Below are positions 1 to 10,084 of a stretch of DNA of 45,822 bases, in pieces. A model generated the notes under the pieces. The model saw nothing but the letters and a program-made list of their open reading frames with translations, made no database searches and was not told where the DNA came from. Position 1 is the first letter of the stretch, and the number at the start of each line of letters is the position of its first letter. The position numbers were made by a program, and so were the translations under genes. Source of the DNA: a virus; the IMG/VR virus record IMGVR_UViG_3300042569_000235, positions 1-45,822 of that record; one strand, written 5' to 3'.

Positions 1-1984
1 TTCCTGGTTTCATATCTTTTATATCTCCTTCATCTGATATACCAATTACATCATAAGGAACTCCTTCCATTGTAATTTCATTAGAATCTATTTCTGTAAT
101 CTCACCTGGATGAGCCCATTGTCCTCTGTCATCTTTAATCACAGAACCATTCTTACTTATAGTCTTAGGTTTAAAATCTAATCCTTCTTGGTAGAACTTC
201 ATCTCTCCACCATTCTGCATCTTCTTTTTAGACTTCACTGTAACAGGCATTAGCTCATTATATTGTTCATAGTTTTGAGCTGGCATAGTTCTACTTAAGT
301 TCTTATCAATTAAGTCATATACTCTTCCTGCATAAGAACCTTCATCAAATGTTTTTAGTTTATCAGGATTAATATTCTTCTTAATATAATTATTAATGTA
401 CTCTTCTCTATCTTTTGTAGACATTCTATATGAATTAACATTCTCTTGAGCGTCTCTTCTTACAGCAGCAACTGGATCAGTAGGTAATCCTTGATAAGCA
501 TAAGGTACCCATCTATCTATACCATATTTAATTTCATCAGCAGAAACACCAGGAGTTCCTATTAATTTAGTAGATAGGGCATCTCCCTGATTTTCCATCC
601 ATTTTTTATTCTTAACATTAATAGCAGTCATCAAAGGAATCACCTTATCAAAATCATGTAAATCCTTTGGTTTATTAATACCAAACTGTTTTCTTAATTC
701 TGGATCAAGAGTATTAAATTTAATCTGACCTGGACCTACTGACCAACCTTTACCTCCTCCAACTGCATTTAGTACTTTTTCCATTGTACTTTCAAAAGGA
801 ATTGGTATAGGAGATATTCCTTTAGATAAATCCCCACCAAACCATGGATCATCCCATTCGTTTTCTTGACCTAGTTCACCAAATGTATTTAACAATTGGT
901 CGTGTATAATATCTTTACCAACATTAAGCTTTTTAGCCAATGCAGTAACCTTAGCATCATCATTAGCAAAATCAATAAACTTCTTCATTCCTTCTGGTTG
1001 CTTATTATAATATTCACTCTCAGGTCTAATACTATAATCAAATCCAGGATTATGAGAAGCATCCCACTCTTGTATATTTTTACGTTCTGCCAAAGCAGCT
1101 CTAGCTTCTGGAGAAGTTTTAGCTTCTCTTTCTTTATCTAATAAAGGCTTATCTAGATTATATCCAGGTCTGTATATGTTAACTTTATCATATCCTCCAC
1201 CACCTTTTTCTACTAATTCTTTTAGTTCAACTTCTGTATAATCTCTAGAACGCATGTCTTTACCACCAGCATTATCTATAACTTTATACATCTTCTCCCC
1301 CTTATCATCTACTTGTATATCATATATAATCTTGTTATGACTACTAGATCCTTCTTTATGTCTATATTGTAAATGGTCTCCTGGTTGAAAGTTACCACTC
1401 ACTTGATAATAATCTTCATCTCCCTTAGCTACAGCTTGTGCAAACTTCTCTCCACTTAAAAATCTATCATTATCAGTAGGAGCATTATAAGTTAATCCTG
1501 CTTTACGATTTAATCCACAAACGCCACTTATACAATTATTACCAGAATTCATATCATGATAAGATGTATTTATTAATAAATCTTCATCTGAAGCATTGTT
1601 AGTCAATGCAGCTTCTGCAGCAGCCTTTAAATTCTTTCTATACGCATCTCTCTCATTATTACTAGCCCAATAAGCTTTAGGCATCTGTTTTCCATCCTGA
1701 GCAGAAGCTAATGTCTTCTTAGCATATTTACCATTACTAGGAGCAGGGTCTTGTGTACGTGCGTATGTGAATCCTACAGCACCTGGTAAACTACCACCTA
1801 CAGCAAACTGTCCACCCCATGCAGGAGAGTAGTTTCTACCTTTAGTATTATATCCAAGTCCTACAAAGTCAGGACCTACAGATGCTTGGACATCATTAGG
1901 GTTAGGTCTCTTGCCATAGTTATCCTTAGTCTTTTTCTTTAAGACTAAGCCTCCTTGTTCATATTTGTCTAACCACTTTGCCAT
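1..1984 (-). CDS. Virion protein with two putative cell-wall hydrolase domains (partial, C-terminus beyond window)
   Basis: The frame is open from an ATG at 1984 to the left edge, 661 codons with no stop, so the C-terminus is missing. The start overlaps the stop of the gene before it (TAATG). Residues about 145-240 resemble a cysteine-peptidase fold of the NlpC/P60 or CHAP kind: NNCISGVCGL with C151 and C156, then QPGDHLQYR, then SSHNKIIYDI with H216. Residues about 360-500 resemble a lysozyme or transglycosylase: GELGQENEW with E370 and E374, then SVGPGQIKF at 415-423. After residue 560 there is a region with MQNGG and DDRGQWAHPGE. Its place at the end of the tail block suggests a virion-borne peptidoglycan hydrolase used at DNA entry. 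The domain assignments are inferred from short motifs; a structural or ejection protein without activity is possible. Confidence 0.6.
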   Translation of the reverse strand, partial: MAKWLDKYEQGGLVLKKKTKDNYGKRPNPNDVQASVGPDFVGLGYNTKGRNYSPAWGGQFAVGGSLPGAVGFTYARTQDPAPSNGKYAKKTLASAQDGKQMPKAYWASNNERDAYRKNLKAAAEAALTNNASDEDLLINTSYHDMNSGNNCISGVCGLNRKAGLTYNAPTDNDRFLSGEKFAQAVAKGDEDYYQVSGNFQPGDHLQYRHKEGSSSHNKIIYDIQVDDKGEKMYKVIDNAGGKDMRSRDYTEVELKELVEKGGGGYDKVNIYRPGYNLDKPLLDKEREAKTSPEARAALAERKNIQEWDASHNPGFDYSIRPESEYYNKQPEGMKKFIDFANDDAKVTALAKKLNVGKDIIHDQLLNTFGELGQENEWDDPWFGGDLSKGISPIPIPFESTMEKVLNAVGGGKGWSVGPGQIKFNTLDPELRKQFGINKPKDLHDFDKVIPLMTAINVKNKKWMENQGDALSTKLIGTPGVSADEIKYGIDRWVPYAYQGLPTDPVAAVRRDAQENVNSYRMSTKDREEYINNYIKKNINPDKLKTFDEGSYAGRVYDLIDKNLSRTMPAQNYEQYNELMPVTVKSKKKMQNGGEMKFYQEGLDFKPKTISKNGSVIKDDRGQWAHPGEITEIDSNEITMEGVPYDVIGISDEGDIKDMKPG

Positions 1985-2850
1985 TACTTATAAGAGATTT
2001 GAGCAGGTGTAATAATGAATTGAGAAACAATGTGAGCTATAGAACTGTTATCAAGGATATGTCTTACCTTTAAATCTTTAGCTCTTAATGGTTCTTTCTT
2101 AAATGATCTTTTTCCATAATCCATATTCACTTGATTTACAACCTTATCTATTGATAAAGACTCACAACTTGTTGTAAACAAAGGTAATGCTTTATTTTTA
2201 ACTAACCCCCAGAAAGTATTATATTGATAGAAATTATCTGACTTAGTATAAGTGATAGTTTTGCTTTCAGTATTATAGATTGGATAAGTTAAGTATTGTC
2301 TTAAGTTATGCATTGGCTTAGGTACTAACTCTAACATACCTGTGGACTGTTGGCTATTGTATAATACAGCTTTGTTAAACCATTGATTATCAACAGCTAC
2401 CTGAGCATTATCATTAAACACACCATCTAGAATAGGTAGATAGTTATATACCTTACTATAGTCTTTTACATTCTGAAGTATCTCATCATAGCTCTGATAA
2501 GAGAATGGATACTCAATGATGTAAGGTTCTACATTGTCATAGTATTTGTTATAGTGCATTACACTTGTTAAGTGTCTCCACATAGACGCTGTATTACATA
2601 CATTGTATCTTAATGCAGCAAGGTCTTCTATAGTAGCAGTACCAATTGTAACTTCTAAAACTGTATGACACTTACCCACAGATGTTATAATAATCTTAGT
2701 AACAGCATCATCTACACTGACAGTATACCCATCAATTAGATTTTGCTTAGTAATGTCAGTGCCCAAGACTGTCCCTAAGTTATCAGTGATATCAAAGGGT
2801 CCTGTTCTGCCACCTGAGCATGTTAATCTTATTATTACTGTTTTAGCCAT
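1984..2850 (-). CDS. Tail-region structural protein with N-terminal TGPF module
   Basis: This is a complete 288-residue protein between the large tail gene and the hydrolase-like gene, 13 bases from the first and overlapping the second by one base. Residues 1-75 form a small beta-rich module with TGPF at 17-20, a later GY and a conserved S-x-G-x-C. The same arrangement opens the 285-residue protein at 11515-12372, so the two probably share a domain. The C-terminal third is basic and has no poly-threonine linker. The position suits a tail-tip or muzzle-associated virion component. No enzymatic motif is visible. Gene presence is secure, function is not. Confidence 0.7.
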   Translation of the reverse strand: MAKTVIIRLTCSGGRTGPFDITDNLGTVLGTDITKQNLIDGYTVSVDDAVTKIIITSVGKCHTVLEVTIGTATIEDLAALRYNVCNTASMWRHLTSVMHYNKYYDNVEPYIIEYPFSYQSYDEILQNVKDYSKVYNYLPILDGVFNDNAQVAVDNQWFNKAVLYNSQQSTGMLELVPKPMHNLRQYLTYPIYNTESKTITYTKSDNFYQYNTFWGLVKNKALPLFTTSCESLSIDKVVNQVNMDYGKRSFKKEPLRAKDLKVRHILDNSSIAHIVSQFIITPAQISYK

Positions 2851-2863
2851 TTATATTATTTTA

Positions 2864-5800
2864 TTATACTGGACAAGTTGGTGGAGTTACATTCTGTGCT
2901 GTTAAATTAACCAATCCATAAATAGGTGTTGGTGTAACTAAGTAATCTTCATAACCCTCTACGTTAGTAATTGGTCCACTTGCATATATCAATCCTCCTG
3001 CTGTTACATCACATACGTTAAATCGTATAATGTTTCCTGAACCTGATACCCACTCACCACGTATGGTGTAAGGTAACTCGCTTATCAATGGGTATATAGT
3101 TCCACTTTGAGCACTTCCTGCTGTAGATGTAATACTTAATAATTGAGATGCAACATTATTAAATATTGTTAATCCTCCTCCTGATTGATTACCAACTCTC
3201 CAATCTAATCTAACTGTTGTTGGTGCAGCTGTGGTAGTTGTTGTAGTAGTAGTAGGAGTCCCTGTTGTAGTAGTTGTTGTAGTAGTTGTACAATCTGTAC
3301 AAGCTGCTGTTCCTTGTAGTATACAAGGAGAATCTGTTACCACTGCTGTACCAGATAGGTTACAATAGTATATCACTGTTGTAGTAGTAGTTGTGGTAGG
3401 AGAAGGAATCTCTGTTACAGCCACTGCTGAGATATCACAACCTTCATTTAATCCTGAATAGAAGAAATTGTTTTCTCCTATGTAGAAGTTAGGTATGTAT
3501 GTATGAAAGCTTACCCAACTCTTAGTATTAAAGTTGAAGGATACTGTCCATGATTTATTACAGAAATAGTTTAAGTCTGTTATTTCAACATATCTCTTAA
3601 CTGAAGTGTTTCCAGCTACAGGTTGATTTACATAAAACTCTTTAGTCAACTCATCATATAATACGTTCTTATCTGGCTGAGGGATATAGTCTAACTTAGT
3701 GATAATCACTCTATCATACTTACTATCATACACACCATGAAGACCAATGTTTTTAAAATGATTATCTATGTCAACATTAGGATAGTATCTTAATATCTCA
3801 AATGACAAATGATCTGTAAAGAATCTGTTAAGACCAGAACCATATCCAGATATGTCAGTTGCTTGGGTACCAGTTATTAAGAATATCTGTCCTCTCTTAG
3901 CATCTACAGTTATTTGTCCTTGAGGTATCTTAAGTAAAAACTTATTCTGAGATCCTACATATCCAAGATCTGTCTCAGCATAATCTATAGGAGGTGGTTC
4001 AACACTGCTGAATAATGAAGGATTACCTAAATAAGCTGCTTGAGGATTGCTTGTATTCACTGTTAACATGTTACCATATAACAATGTTTTATTCTCAAAT
4101 CTAGCTAATGTTGCTCTGTTCTGTATACCATCCAAAGATATTAGATTGCCATAGTTCTGAGGAAAATCAAAGAAACTTATTGGACGATATATCAACCAGC
4201 TATTTATTCTGTTATCAGAATAACTTTCTTGTCTATCAGAGTATATTGCTCTGAATGGAAAGTATGTATAACATAATTGTTGTTTCCAATCTGAAGGCAA
4301 ATGAGAAAAGAAATTCTCTGTGTTTTGCTTAGAAAAAGTATTATTGTAATAGTATGTATTATCAAATGTAATAGGCACCACTGATTCTTGGAACCAAGTA
4401 TCAGGAATACCTGAGCTTACGTGTGGGTAGAAGTCACCTTCTAAGTTATTAAAGGCTTGACGTAAGTCTACATTGATAGAAGTTTCTACATAGTAATAAG
4501 GAACACCATAAGCAAATGTATACATCTTACCATCATATACATAGTTTTGGTTACCAAGTAATGTTGTACCTGGAGCAGGTGTTGTAGAAGAAGTAGTAGT
4601 GGTAGTATTAGGATCATCTACTTTAGTATCATTAGGACAGTCTAGATAATGAGCTTTTACTGATATAATATTCTTCATCAAAGTACCACCTACATAATAG
4701 TCATACAATACAGATCTTGCTGAATACCAATATTGTGGGTATGCTACATTACCTATCTCATCATAAAATATATCAGAATCATCTGGAGCTCCCACTCTAT
4801 TATCAATAAAGAATGGTAGTTTAGTTTTGAATCCAAACTTACCAATAAATGTATCTCCACCAAATACTACCTCAGAATCATTAGCAGGCAATGCTCCAAA
4901 TATTCTTTGGAATCCTGTATCAATAGTTTGATATGAATATATCTGTCCCCATTGACCATTGTTAATTGTCTTTATAGAACCATAATATGAAACAACCTTT
5001 ATAGGTTCTTGAAACTCAGGAGTTCCACAATGTCCTCTTTGTGAAAGTGTAAATCTTGAATTATCACTAATTTGACTTGTTCCTGCTACGACAAGAGAGT
5101 TAGTTTGGTTAGGGTATGGTAAAGGTGCTACAAATGCACCATTTCTATTTTCAATACTTTTAATGTAAACAGATGATTCTCTATTCCAGTTATTAAGATC
5201 AAGATCATCTCCTACGTTCTGTACACCAGGGAATACGTATTGATATCTATCAAGCTCCCTTTGTTTAATTCCTTGATTGTTTTGAATATCTGCACTATAG
5301 TCATAGCTAGATATAGAGTTGAAAGAATATGCAAAGTTTCTTCTAGTAGCACCATTTACATATATCTGTAAATAAGTTTGGTATGCTGTAAACATTGCTG
5401 TGGCACTAAATCCACCTAGATCAGCAATCTTTTTACTAGAGTTCAATGCATCTATTTGTGCTTGTATAGTAAGAAGTCTATACATTGAATGTTTCTTCAC
5501 TTGAACAAAGTGAGCTCTACCAGCTCCAAATAATACACTCTCTAGCTTAAGAACAGATCCTAATGTAGGTTGTCCAAAAGAAGTTTCTGGTGAATTAAAT
5601 ACTTGTCTATATGGAGATTGAGCATTATTAAATCCATCTAATTGTTCAGGAAAACAATTCATGTTTACACTACTTCCTGAAACTATTGTAAATTTATCAC
5701 AACCTGATACAAACACAGGAGTACCAATTGAATTAACTGTTGCTGAAGTGTTTCTGTCTACAACTATAAATTCTGTAACTAATGTAACAGGATTTTGATA

Positions 5801-7969
5801 ACTAAAAGTAGCAGATGGAAAACCCAGACGTACTTGTACACTTATTATAAAAGTTTCAGGTGTAACATTTTGAAATGTAGCAGCACCAGTATTTACAACA
5901 GGAAGCGTAAGAGAACACACTTCAGTGGTTGCTGTAGTAAAGTCAAGACTAGTTACTTCTCCTGTATTACAGTTTGTATATTGTAAAGCACCATTAACAG
6001 TAGCTGTAACTTTGTATGTATCACATTGAGACATATATGAATTACTATCCTGAAGTAAGAATGGATCTTTAGCAAGATCGTTGTAAGGATAGTTAGGATA
6101 GTAGTATTCTGTTTCTTCTCTTTTATATTTACCTACATTTCTTAATATACCTTTAGCAATAATAGATTTGTTTGTAGATCTATTACCTCTAACTATTTTA
6201 AATCCAACAATAGCATCTTTCTCAGCATCTGTTAAGCTAGAAGATTGAATAAGAAATCCTACTTGTTGTACATCTATCTTTACACCTATTGGATAAATAG
6301 CGTTAGATGATTGCATCACTGGTTCTATTTGACCTCCAACATATGTAATAGGAGGAGTCTCAAAATAAGGAGATACTAATACATCAGGAAATTTGTGATG
6401 TCTAATTGGTTCACCAGCAAGATCTCCCCATACATCTACATTACAAGGATATGTATCTGTGGATTCCCAATAAGAAAAGTCTCCAGATTGATATGGATAG
6501 GCTTCTCCTATTTTACCAGCATCTCCTACAGGAACAGGATATGTAATTAATACACTACCTGTATTATATATTTTCCAATAAGGAGCTACAGTTCCTTCTC
6601 CAATAAAGTCAGCATTAGTATTATACACAGGAGTTAAATCAGTAGAAAGTGCTGATCTACCAGGGATATGGAAACCATCTGTTTGTTTACCATTATCTAA
6701 CAAGAACACAATCTCAAAGGCATACACTTCATCTCTTAAATAACCTCTAAGATTAGCAGTGTAAAAACCATCAGCATATGTATTGTTAGCTGGTAACTTA
6801 TATGTCTCCCATTGAAGTTGAATTTGACTAGCGATGCTTTGATAGTTAACTCTATCAATAGAAGTAAGATTGTCCCAAACTATGACATCTTGTACGTTTG
6901 TAAGGTCTTGAGCAATTTCATAGTAAGGAAACTTCTCAAGTATATCAGCAAGACTTAAAGGAATATTAGTTAAAGCTTGACCTGTATAAGTGATTGTTCT
7001 GTCTTTATCTTGGATATTATAAGTACCCATAAGTTCTACAGATGTACCACCATTTATAGTTTTAATAATAGCTACATTAAAATATTGGAAGTATCCTGTA
7101 ATATCTATATTATTTATATTTATTACAATAGATTTTCCTACAGAATATTGAAAGTCAGGTGTTGTTATTTCTGTGTTTGCAATAGATGTAGGATTAGTAA
7201 CAGAGTAGTAGGATGTATATGCATCACCTGAAGCATTACAATATTGAATAGCAAACTGATATGTACCAGCTTGTATGTCTCCACCTACAACAATATCAAT
7301 AATGTCCAAGCTAGGAATGCTGAAGTTAGGTTGTACTTTTAACTTATTACAATCAAGAACAGGAGTGATTTGTGGATCACAGTTTTGATCACTAAGATAT
7401 GCAGTGATGTATGGAACTTGATCAATGTTGATAAATCTTCTTGGATTAAGACCATCTGTCCAATATACTTCAGTGCTACAGTTAGTAATCTTGTGTACAG
7501 CTTTATGAATAGGATAGTCAATGTTAAAATTCAAACAAGTTGAATTTGCACAAACAGTTAAGTCTGTATCAGGGATTGGAGTACACAATGTACGATATAC
7601 ACAATCATTGTTTTCCATATATCCTATCTCACTTCCTCCTGTTTCAGGATTAGCTAAGAAGAATATGTGTTTGTTTTTCTCTTGTATGAAATGTGTTCCA
7701 ATAAGTTGATAGCCTTCAGGAAACTCTAGACAAGCTTCATTACCAGGCTCGTTTTGATAGTTTACAGAGTTAGCATCAAAGTTTTCTAATGCTGCGTTTA
7801 GTGCATACGAAAGTTTTCCCTTCTGTACTTGATTTACAGAAGAGTCCATATCTAGTCCAATTCTTCCAAGATTAAATTCTTGTTTTATGTTAGATGGTCC
7901 TTCTTGGTTATCTGCCATATCTTGAGCTTCTGTTTGGTAATTCATATTGTGCAAAGCGTTGTAAGTCAT
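2864..7969 (-). CDS. Giant tail protein (crAss-like tail stabilization/muzzle-type candidate)
   Basis: At 1701 residues this is the largest gene in the window. It follows the tail-ring and IHF-like genes, where crAss-like phages carry a very long tail-stabilization or muzzle protein. The N-terminus has a FNLGRIGLDMD stretch followed by beta-rich sequence. Poly-threonine linkers lie near residue 1130 (TTTTTSSTTPAP) and twice more near the C-terminus, separating a short cysteine-bearing segment and a last domain of about 110 residues that begins at RLDWRVGN. The start is uncertain: the ATG used here overlaps the previous gene by 62 bases, and an internal ATG at 7918 (MADNQEGPS) would cut that to 11. 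The terminal domains may be exchangeable binding modules. Confidence 0.75.
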   Translation of the reverse strand: MTYNALHNMNYQTEAQDMADNQEGPSNIKQEFNLGRIGLDMDSSVNQVQKGKLSYALNAALENFDANSVNYQNEPGNEACLEFPEGYQLIGTHFIQEKNKHIFFLANPETGGSEIGYMENNDCVYRTLCTPIPDTDLTVCANSTCLNFNIDYPIHKAVHKITNCSTEVYWTDGLNPRRFINIDQVPYITAYLSDQNCDPQITPVLDCNKLKVQPNFSIPSLDIIDIVVGGDIQAGTYQFAIQYCNASGDAYTSYYSVTNPTSIANTEITTPDFQYSVGKSIVININNIDITGYFQYFNVAIIKTINGGTSVELMGTYNIQDKDRTITYTGQALTNIPLSLADILEKFPYYEIAQDLTNVQDVIVWDNLTSIDRVNYQSIASQIQLQWETYKLPANNTYADGFYTANLRGYLRDEVYAFEIVFLLDNGKQTDGFHIPGRSALSTDLTPVYNTNADFIGEGTVAPYWKIYNTGSVLITYPVPVGDAGKIGEAYPYQSGDFSYWESTDTYPCNVDVWGDLAGEPIRHHKFPDVLVSPYFETPPITYVGGQIEPVMQSSNAIYPIGVKIDVQQVGFLIQSSSLTDAEKDAIVGFKIVRGNRSTNKSIIAKGILRNVGKYKREETEYYYPNYPYNDLAKDPFLLQDSNSYMSQCDTYKVTATVNGALQYTNCNTGEVTSLDFTTATTEVCSLTLPVVNTGAATFQNVTPETFIISVQVRLGFPSATFSYQNPVTLVTEFIVVDRNTSATVNSIGTPVFVSGCDKFTIVSGSSVNMNCFPEQLDGFNNAQSPYRQVFNSPETSFGQPTLGSVLKLESVLFGAGRAHFVQVKKHSMYRLLTIQAQIDALNSSKKIADLGGFSATAMFTAYQTYLQIYVNGATRRNFAYSFNSISSYDYSADIQNNQGIKQRELDRYQYVFPGVQNVGDDLDLNNWNRESSVYIKSIENRNGAFVAPLPYPNQTNSLVVAGTSQISDNSRFTLSQRGHCGTPEFQEPIKVVSYYGSIKTINNGQWGQIYSYQTIDTGFQRIFGALPANDSEVVFGGDTFIGKFGFKTKLPFFIDNRVGAPDDSDIFYDEIGNVAYPQYWYSARSVLYDYYVGGTLMKNIISVKAHYLDCPNDTKVDDPNTTTTTSSTTPAPGTTLLGNQNYVYDGKMYTFAYGVPYYYVETSINVDLRQAFNNLEGDFYPHVSSGIPDTWFQESVVPITFDNTYYYNNTFSKQNTENFFSHLPSDWKQQLCYTYFPFRAIYSDRQESYSDNRINSWLIYRPISFFDFPQNYGNLISLDGIQNRATLARFENKTLLYGNMLTVNTSNPQAAYLGNPSLFSSVEPPPIDYAETDLGYVGSQNKFLLKIPQGQITVDAKRGQIFLITGTQATDISGYGSGLNRFFTDHLSFEILRYYPNVDIDNHFKNIGLHGVYDSKYDRVIITKLDYIPQPDKNVLYDELTKEFYVNQPVAGNTSVKRYVEITDLNYFCNKSWTVSFNFNTKSWVSFHTYIPNFYIGENNFFYSGLNEGCDISAVAVTEIPSPTTTTTTTVIYYCNLSGTAVVTDSPCILQGTAACTDCTTTTTTTTTGTPTTTTTTTTAAPTTVRLDWRVGNQSGGGLTIFNNVASQLLSITSTAGSAQSGTIYPLISELPYTIRGEWVSGSGNIIRFNVCDVTAGGLIYASGPITNVEGYEDYLVTPTPIYGLVNLTAQNVTPPTCPV

Positions 7970-8864
7970 TTCTTATTCTTCTTTGCTTTGTCCATGGATC
8001 TTGTTTCTTAATCTCAATGTAAGCCATGATAAAGGCTTCTTCTGAAAGTTGCTTGTAGTAGGCTAACTTAGCTTGTATTTGATTGAATGTCTCATCATTA
8101 ATTTGATTAGATAGGGTTTCAAAAACTTTATATTTAAGGAACGCTTCTATATATTCTCTAACACGATAGTTATCAGGAATCATTTGATTACCTATACAAT
8201 CATAGTCTGTAGCATAAAATATCATGTGAACTATAGCAGAACTAAAGTTAGTAACAAACTTATTGTCTCTAATATCAAAGCTATCATAACCAGCACTTCC
8301 TGGAGTAAACTCACGTACAGGAGGAGTACTTGAATAGAATTGCCAAGCATCTGTATAACTTACATCACACTTACTTTGACAAGATATATTACCTGGTTTT
8401 AATAGATATTCTTTTTTTATACCTCTAGCTACTTGTTGATTGGTTTTATATACAGCTTGGATGATATCAGGCATGCACGTAGGGCATCCTGTTGTACAAT
8501 TAGGCTCTACACAAGGAACTCCACCACTAATTACAGGAGAGACTTGAATAGTGGTCTGAGAAGCAGCCTGAGCATAAAATGAGTTAGCTGTTTGATATGG
8601 ACGTTGAGGCATCTCTGTACACATCCAAGCTTCTCTAACAGCAAAGAAATTGTCAGGAAGTCTAGCTTCATATCCAGAAATATCTAATGTTTGTTCAGCA
8701 ATAACATAACTTGATCTACCCATCTTTTGTAGACACTTGTCTAAATAAGTTGGGAACATCAAATCATCAACAGCTCCTGTGTCAAAATAAGATTTTAATT
8801 CTTCTTTAACAATAGAGTAGATTGGCTCAGGAGAGACAAAGTTGTATTTGTAATAATATGCCAT
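7908..8864 (-). CDS. Tail tubular / head-tail ring protein
   Basis: The protein has 318 residues. Its N-terminus (YNFVSPEPIYSIVKEELKSYFDTGAVDD) and helical C-terminus (YIEAFLKYKVFETL, then a long helix with FNQIQAKLAYYKQLSEEA) have the arrangement of the P22 gp4/T7 gp11 adaptor family annotated as tail tubular protein in crAss-like phages. The middle is beta-rich, with cysteine pairs around CVEPNCTTGCPTC. It lies next to the IHF-like gene and just before the giant tail gene. A ring in the neck or tail barrel, connecting portal to muzzle, is the likely role. The family call rests on layout and helix pattern and was not tested. Confidence 0.65.
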   Translation of the reverse strand: MAYYYKYNFVSPEPIYSIVKEELKSYFDTGAVDDLMFPTYLDKCLQKMGRSSYVIAEQTLDISGYEARLPDNFFAVREAWMCTEMPQRPYQTANSFYAQAASQTTIQVSPVISGGVPCVEPNCTTGCPTCMPDIIQAVYKTNQQVARGIKKEYLLKPGNISCQSKCDVSYTDAWQFYSSTPPVREFTPGSAGYDSFDIRDNKFVTNFSSAIVHMIFYATDYDCIGNQMIPDNYRVREYIEAFLKYKVFETLSNQINDETFNQIQAKLAYYKQLSEEAFIMAYIEIKKQDPWTKQRRIRNDLQRFAQYELPNRSSRYGR

Positions 8865-8870
8865 ATTGTT

Positions 8871-9347
8871 TTAATTTTTCCATTCCCTGTAAAGGTGTTG
8901 GTATTTTTCGTCTGTGTTTATGTAATGGGACAACAATCTAGAAGTTGTACGAGAGGGTTTGAAATACCAAAGATTTATATTTCTAATTCTAGCAGACTCT
9001 TTAAACCACATCCATCCAAAGAAGTAACCTTCTGTATGGTAGTTGAAGTTGTAGATGATCTTGCCTTTTTCTCTGCTTCTTTTCCAATCAACTGGTAAGT
9101 TAACCATCTCTTTACCATCAACTGTTTTCATCTTCTTTCTCTTCTTTTTATTGATAGAGAACTCACCAAAGCCAAAAGGAAGTCTTGCTCTTTCTCCTGT
9201 TTCTAGAATGTAGTTTTTGAAATGTTCATTATATTGATATATAATGTTTTTCCACTGATCAAATGTAATTTTTACAGTGGGGTTTTTTTTGCAGAAGTTG
9301 TTGTAGTTTTCTTTACTGGAGCTTCTCCAATCAATCTTGGTTCGCAT
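8871..9347 (-). CDS. IHF/HU-like protein of the crAss-like tail block
   Basis: This 158-residue basic protein carries the HU/IHF signature at residues 57-69 (PFGFGEFSINKKK), preceded by a helical segment (FDQWKNIIYQYNEHFKNYIL). The C-terminal half is aromatic and basic (YHTEGYFFGWMWFK) with no counterpart in bacterial HU. crAss-like genomes typically carry IHF-like genes beside the tail tubular gene, exactly as here. It overlaps its upstream neighbour by one base and ends seven bases before the ring gene. A structural role in the tail or neck is more likely than host-style DNA bending, although DNA contact cannot be excluded. Confidence 0.75.
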   Translation of the reverse strand: MRTKIDWRSSSKENYNNFCKKNPTVKITFDQWKNIIYQYNEHFKNYILETGERARLPFGFGEFSINKKKRKKMKTVDGKEMVNLPVDWKRSREKGKIIYNFNYHTEGYFFGWMWFKESARIRNINLWYFKPSRTTSRLLSHYINTDEKYQHLYREWKN

Positions 9348-10084
9348 TAACTAGTTGGTTTAGCATTAGAAGCTTGACCATCTATACCATCAAATGTCAT
9401 GTCTGTTTTAATGCTAAAGTAAGTAGATAATAGTTTTTGAGATGTTAACTCCAATACTTGTTTCTCCAAGTAACCAGGACATCCAAACTCTTTATCTAAA
9501 GGGTTCATACAGTAATCTTCATTGCTTACTAGAGGAGTGGGACCACACGCACAGTCTGATGGATATAATATATCATTAGGAATATCTTCTTCAAAGAATG
9601 CAGCAATTCTCACTGATTGTAAACTAGGATTATTAACATATAAATATCCACCATTTGCTATCCAGTAGTATTGCTCTTTCCTAATGATAGGCAGCTTTAA
9701 TAAATTTAAGTATCTGTTAATTGTGATCTCTTTAAATCTTCTTCCTTTACCACCCATAGCGTTGATAGAATAAACACCTTGGATAAGATATTGATAGTTT
9801 CCTTCACTGATGCGAGGAAGTTTATATTGGCTTCTTGCTACATTGCAAGGATCTACATATTCACAGCAATCAGAGATGGGAACCTCTATCATGCTTAAAC
9901 AAGGAAGCGTCTGGAATACTGTATCAGTAGCCCAAAGCTTTCTAAGGTTTGTTTCCCTCTTTACCAATAAAAATGTATTGTTCTTAATCTCAGACGCAAC
10001 AACCCTATCAGTGATAAGGTTATCTGTTGTTAGCAGTTTGTGCATTGCACGAACGTCTGAAACCATTTTACGTAATGTAGCCAT
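9347..10084 (-). CDS. Virion protein, probable tail/neck ring component
   Basis: The protein has 245 residues and lies between the metallophosphoesterase and the IHF-like gene, overlapping both neighbours by one base. The N-terminus is helical (MATLRKMVSDVRAMHKLL), the centre beta-rich with an INAMGGKGRRFKEITINRYLNLL stretch. The C-terminus is a helix (YLEKQVLELTSQKLLSTYF) ending in a serine/threonine-rich tail. Its size and plan resemble the 243-residue protein at 20156-20887, and both may be ring proteins in the neck. No catalytic motif is seen. The structural role is inferred from context. Confidence 0.6.
   Translation of the reverse strand: MATLRKMVSDVRAMHKLLTTDNLITDRVVASEIKNNTFLLVKRETNLRKLWATDTVFQTLPCLSMIEVPISDCCEYVDPCNVARSQYKLPRISEGNYQYLIQGVYSINAMGGKGRRFKEITINRYLNLLKLPIIRKEQYYWIANGGYLYVNNPSLQSVRIAAFFEEDIPNDILYPSDCACGPTPLVSNEDYCMNPLDKEFGCPGYLEKQVLELTSQKLLSTYFSIKTDMTFDGIDGQASNAKPTS

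Noticed and set aside
896-1141. 81-codon plus-strand frame
   Set aside because: It is antisense to the large hydrolase-like frame and has no support of its own.
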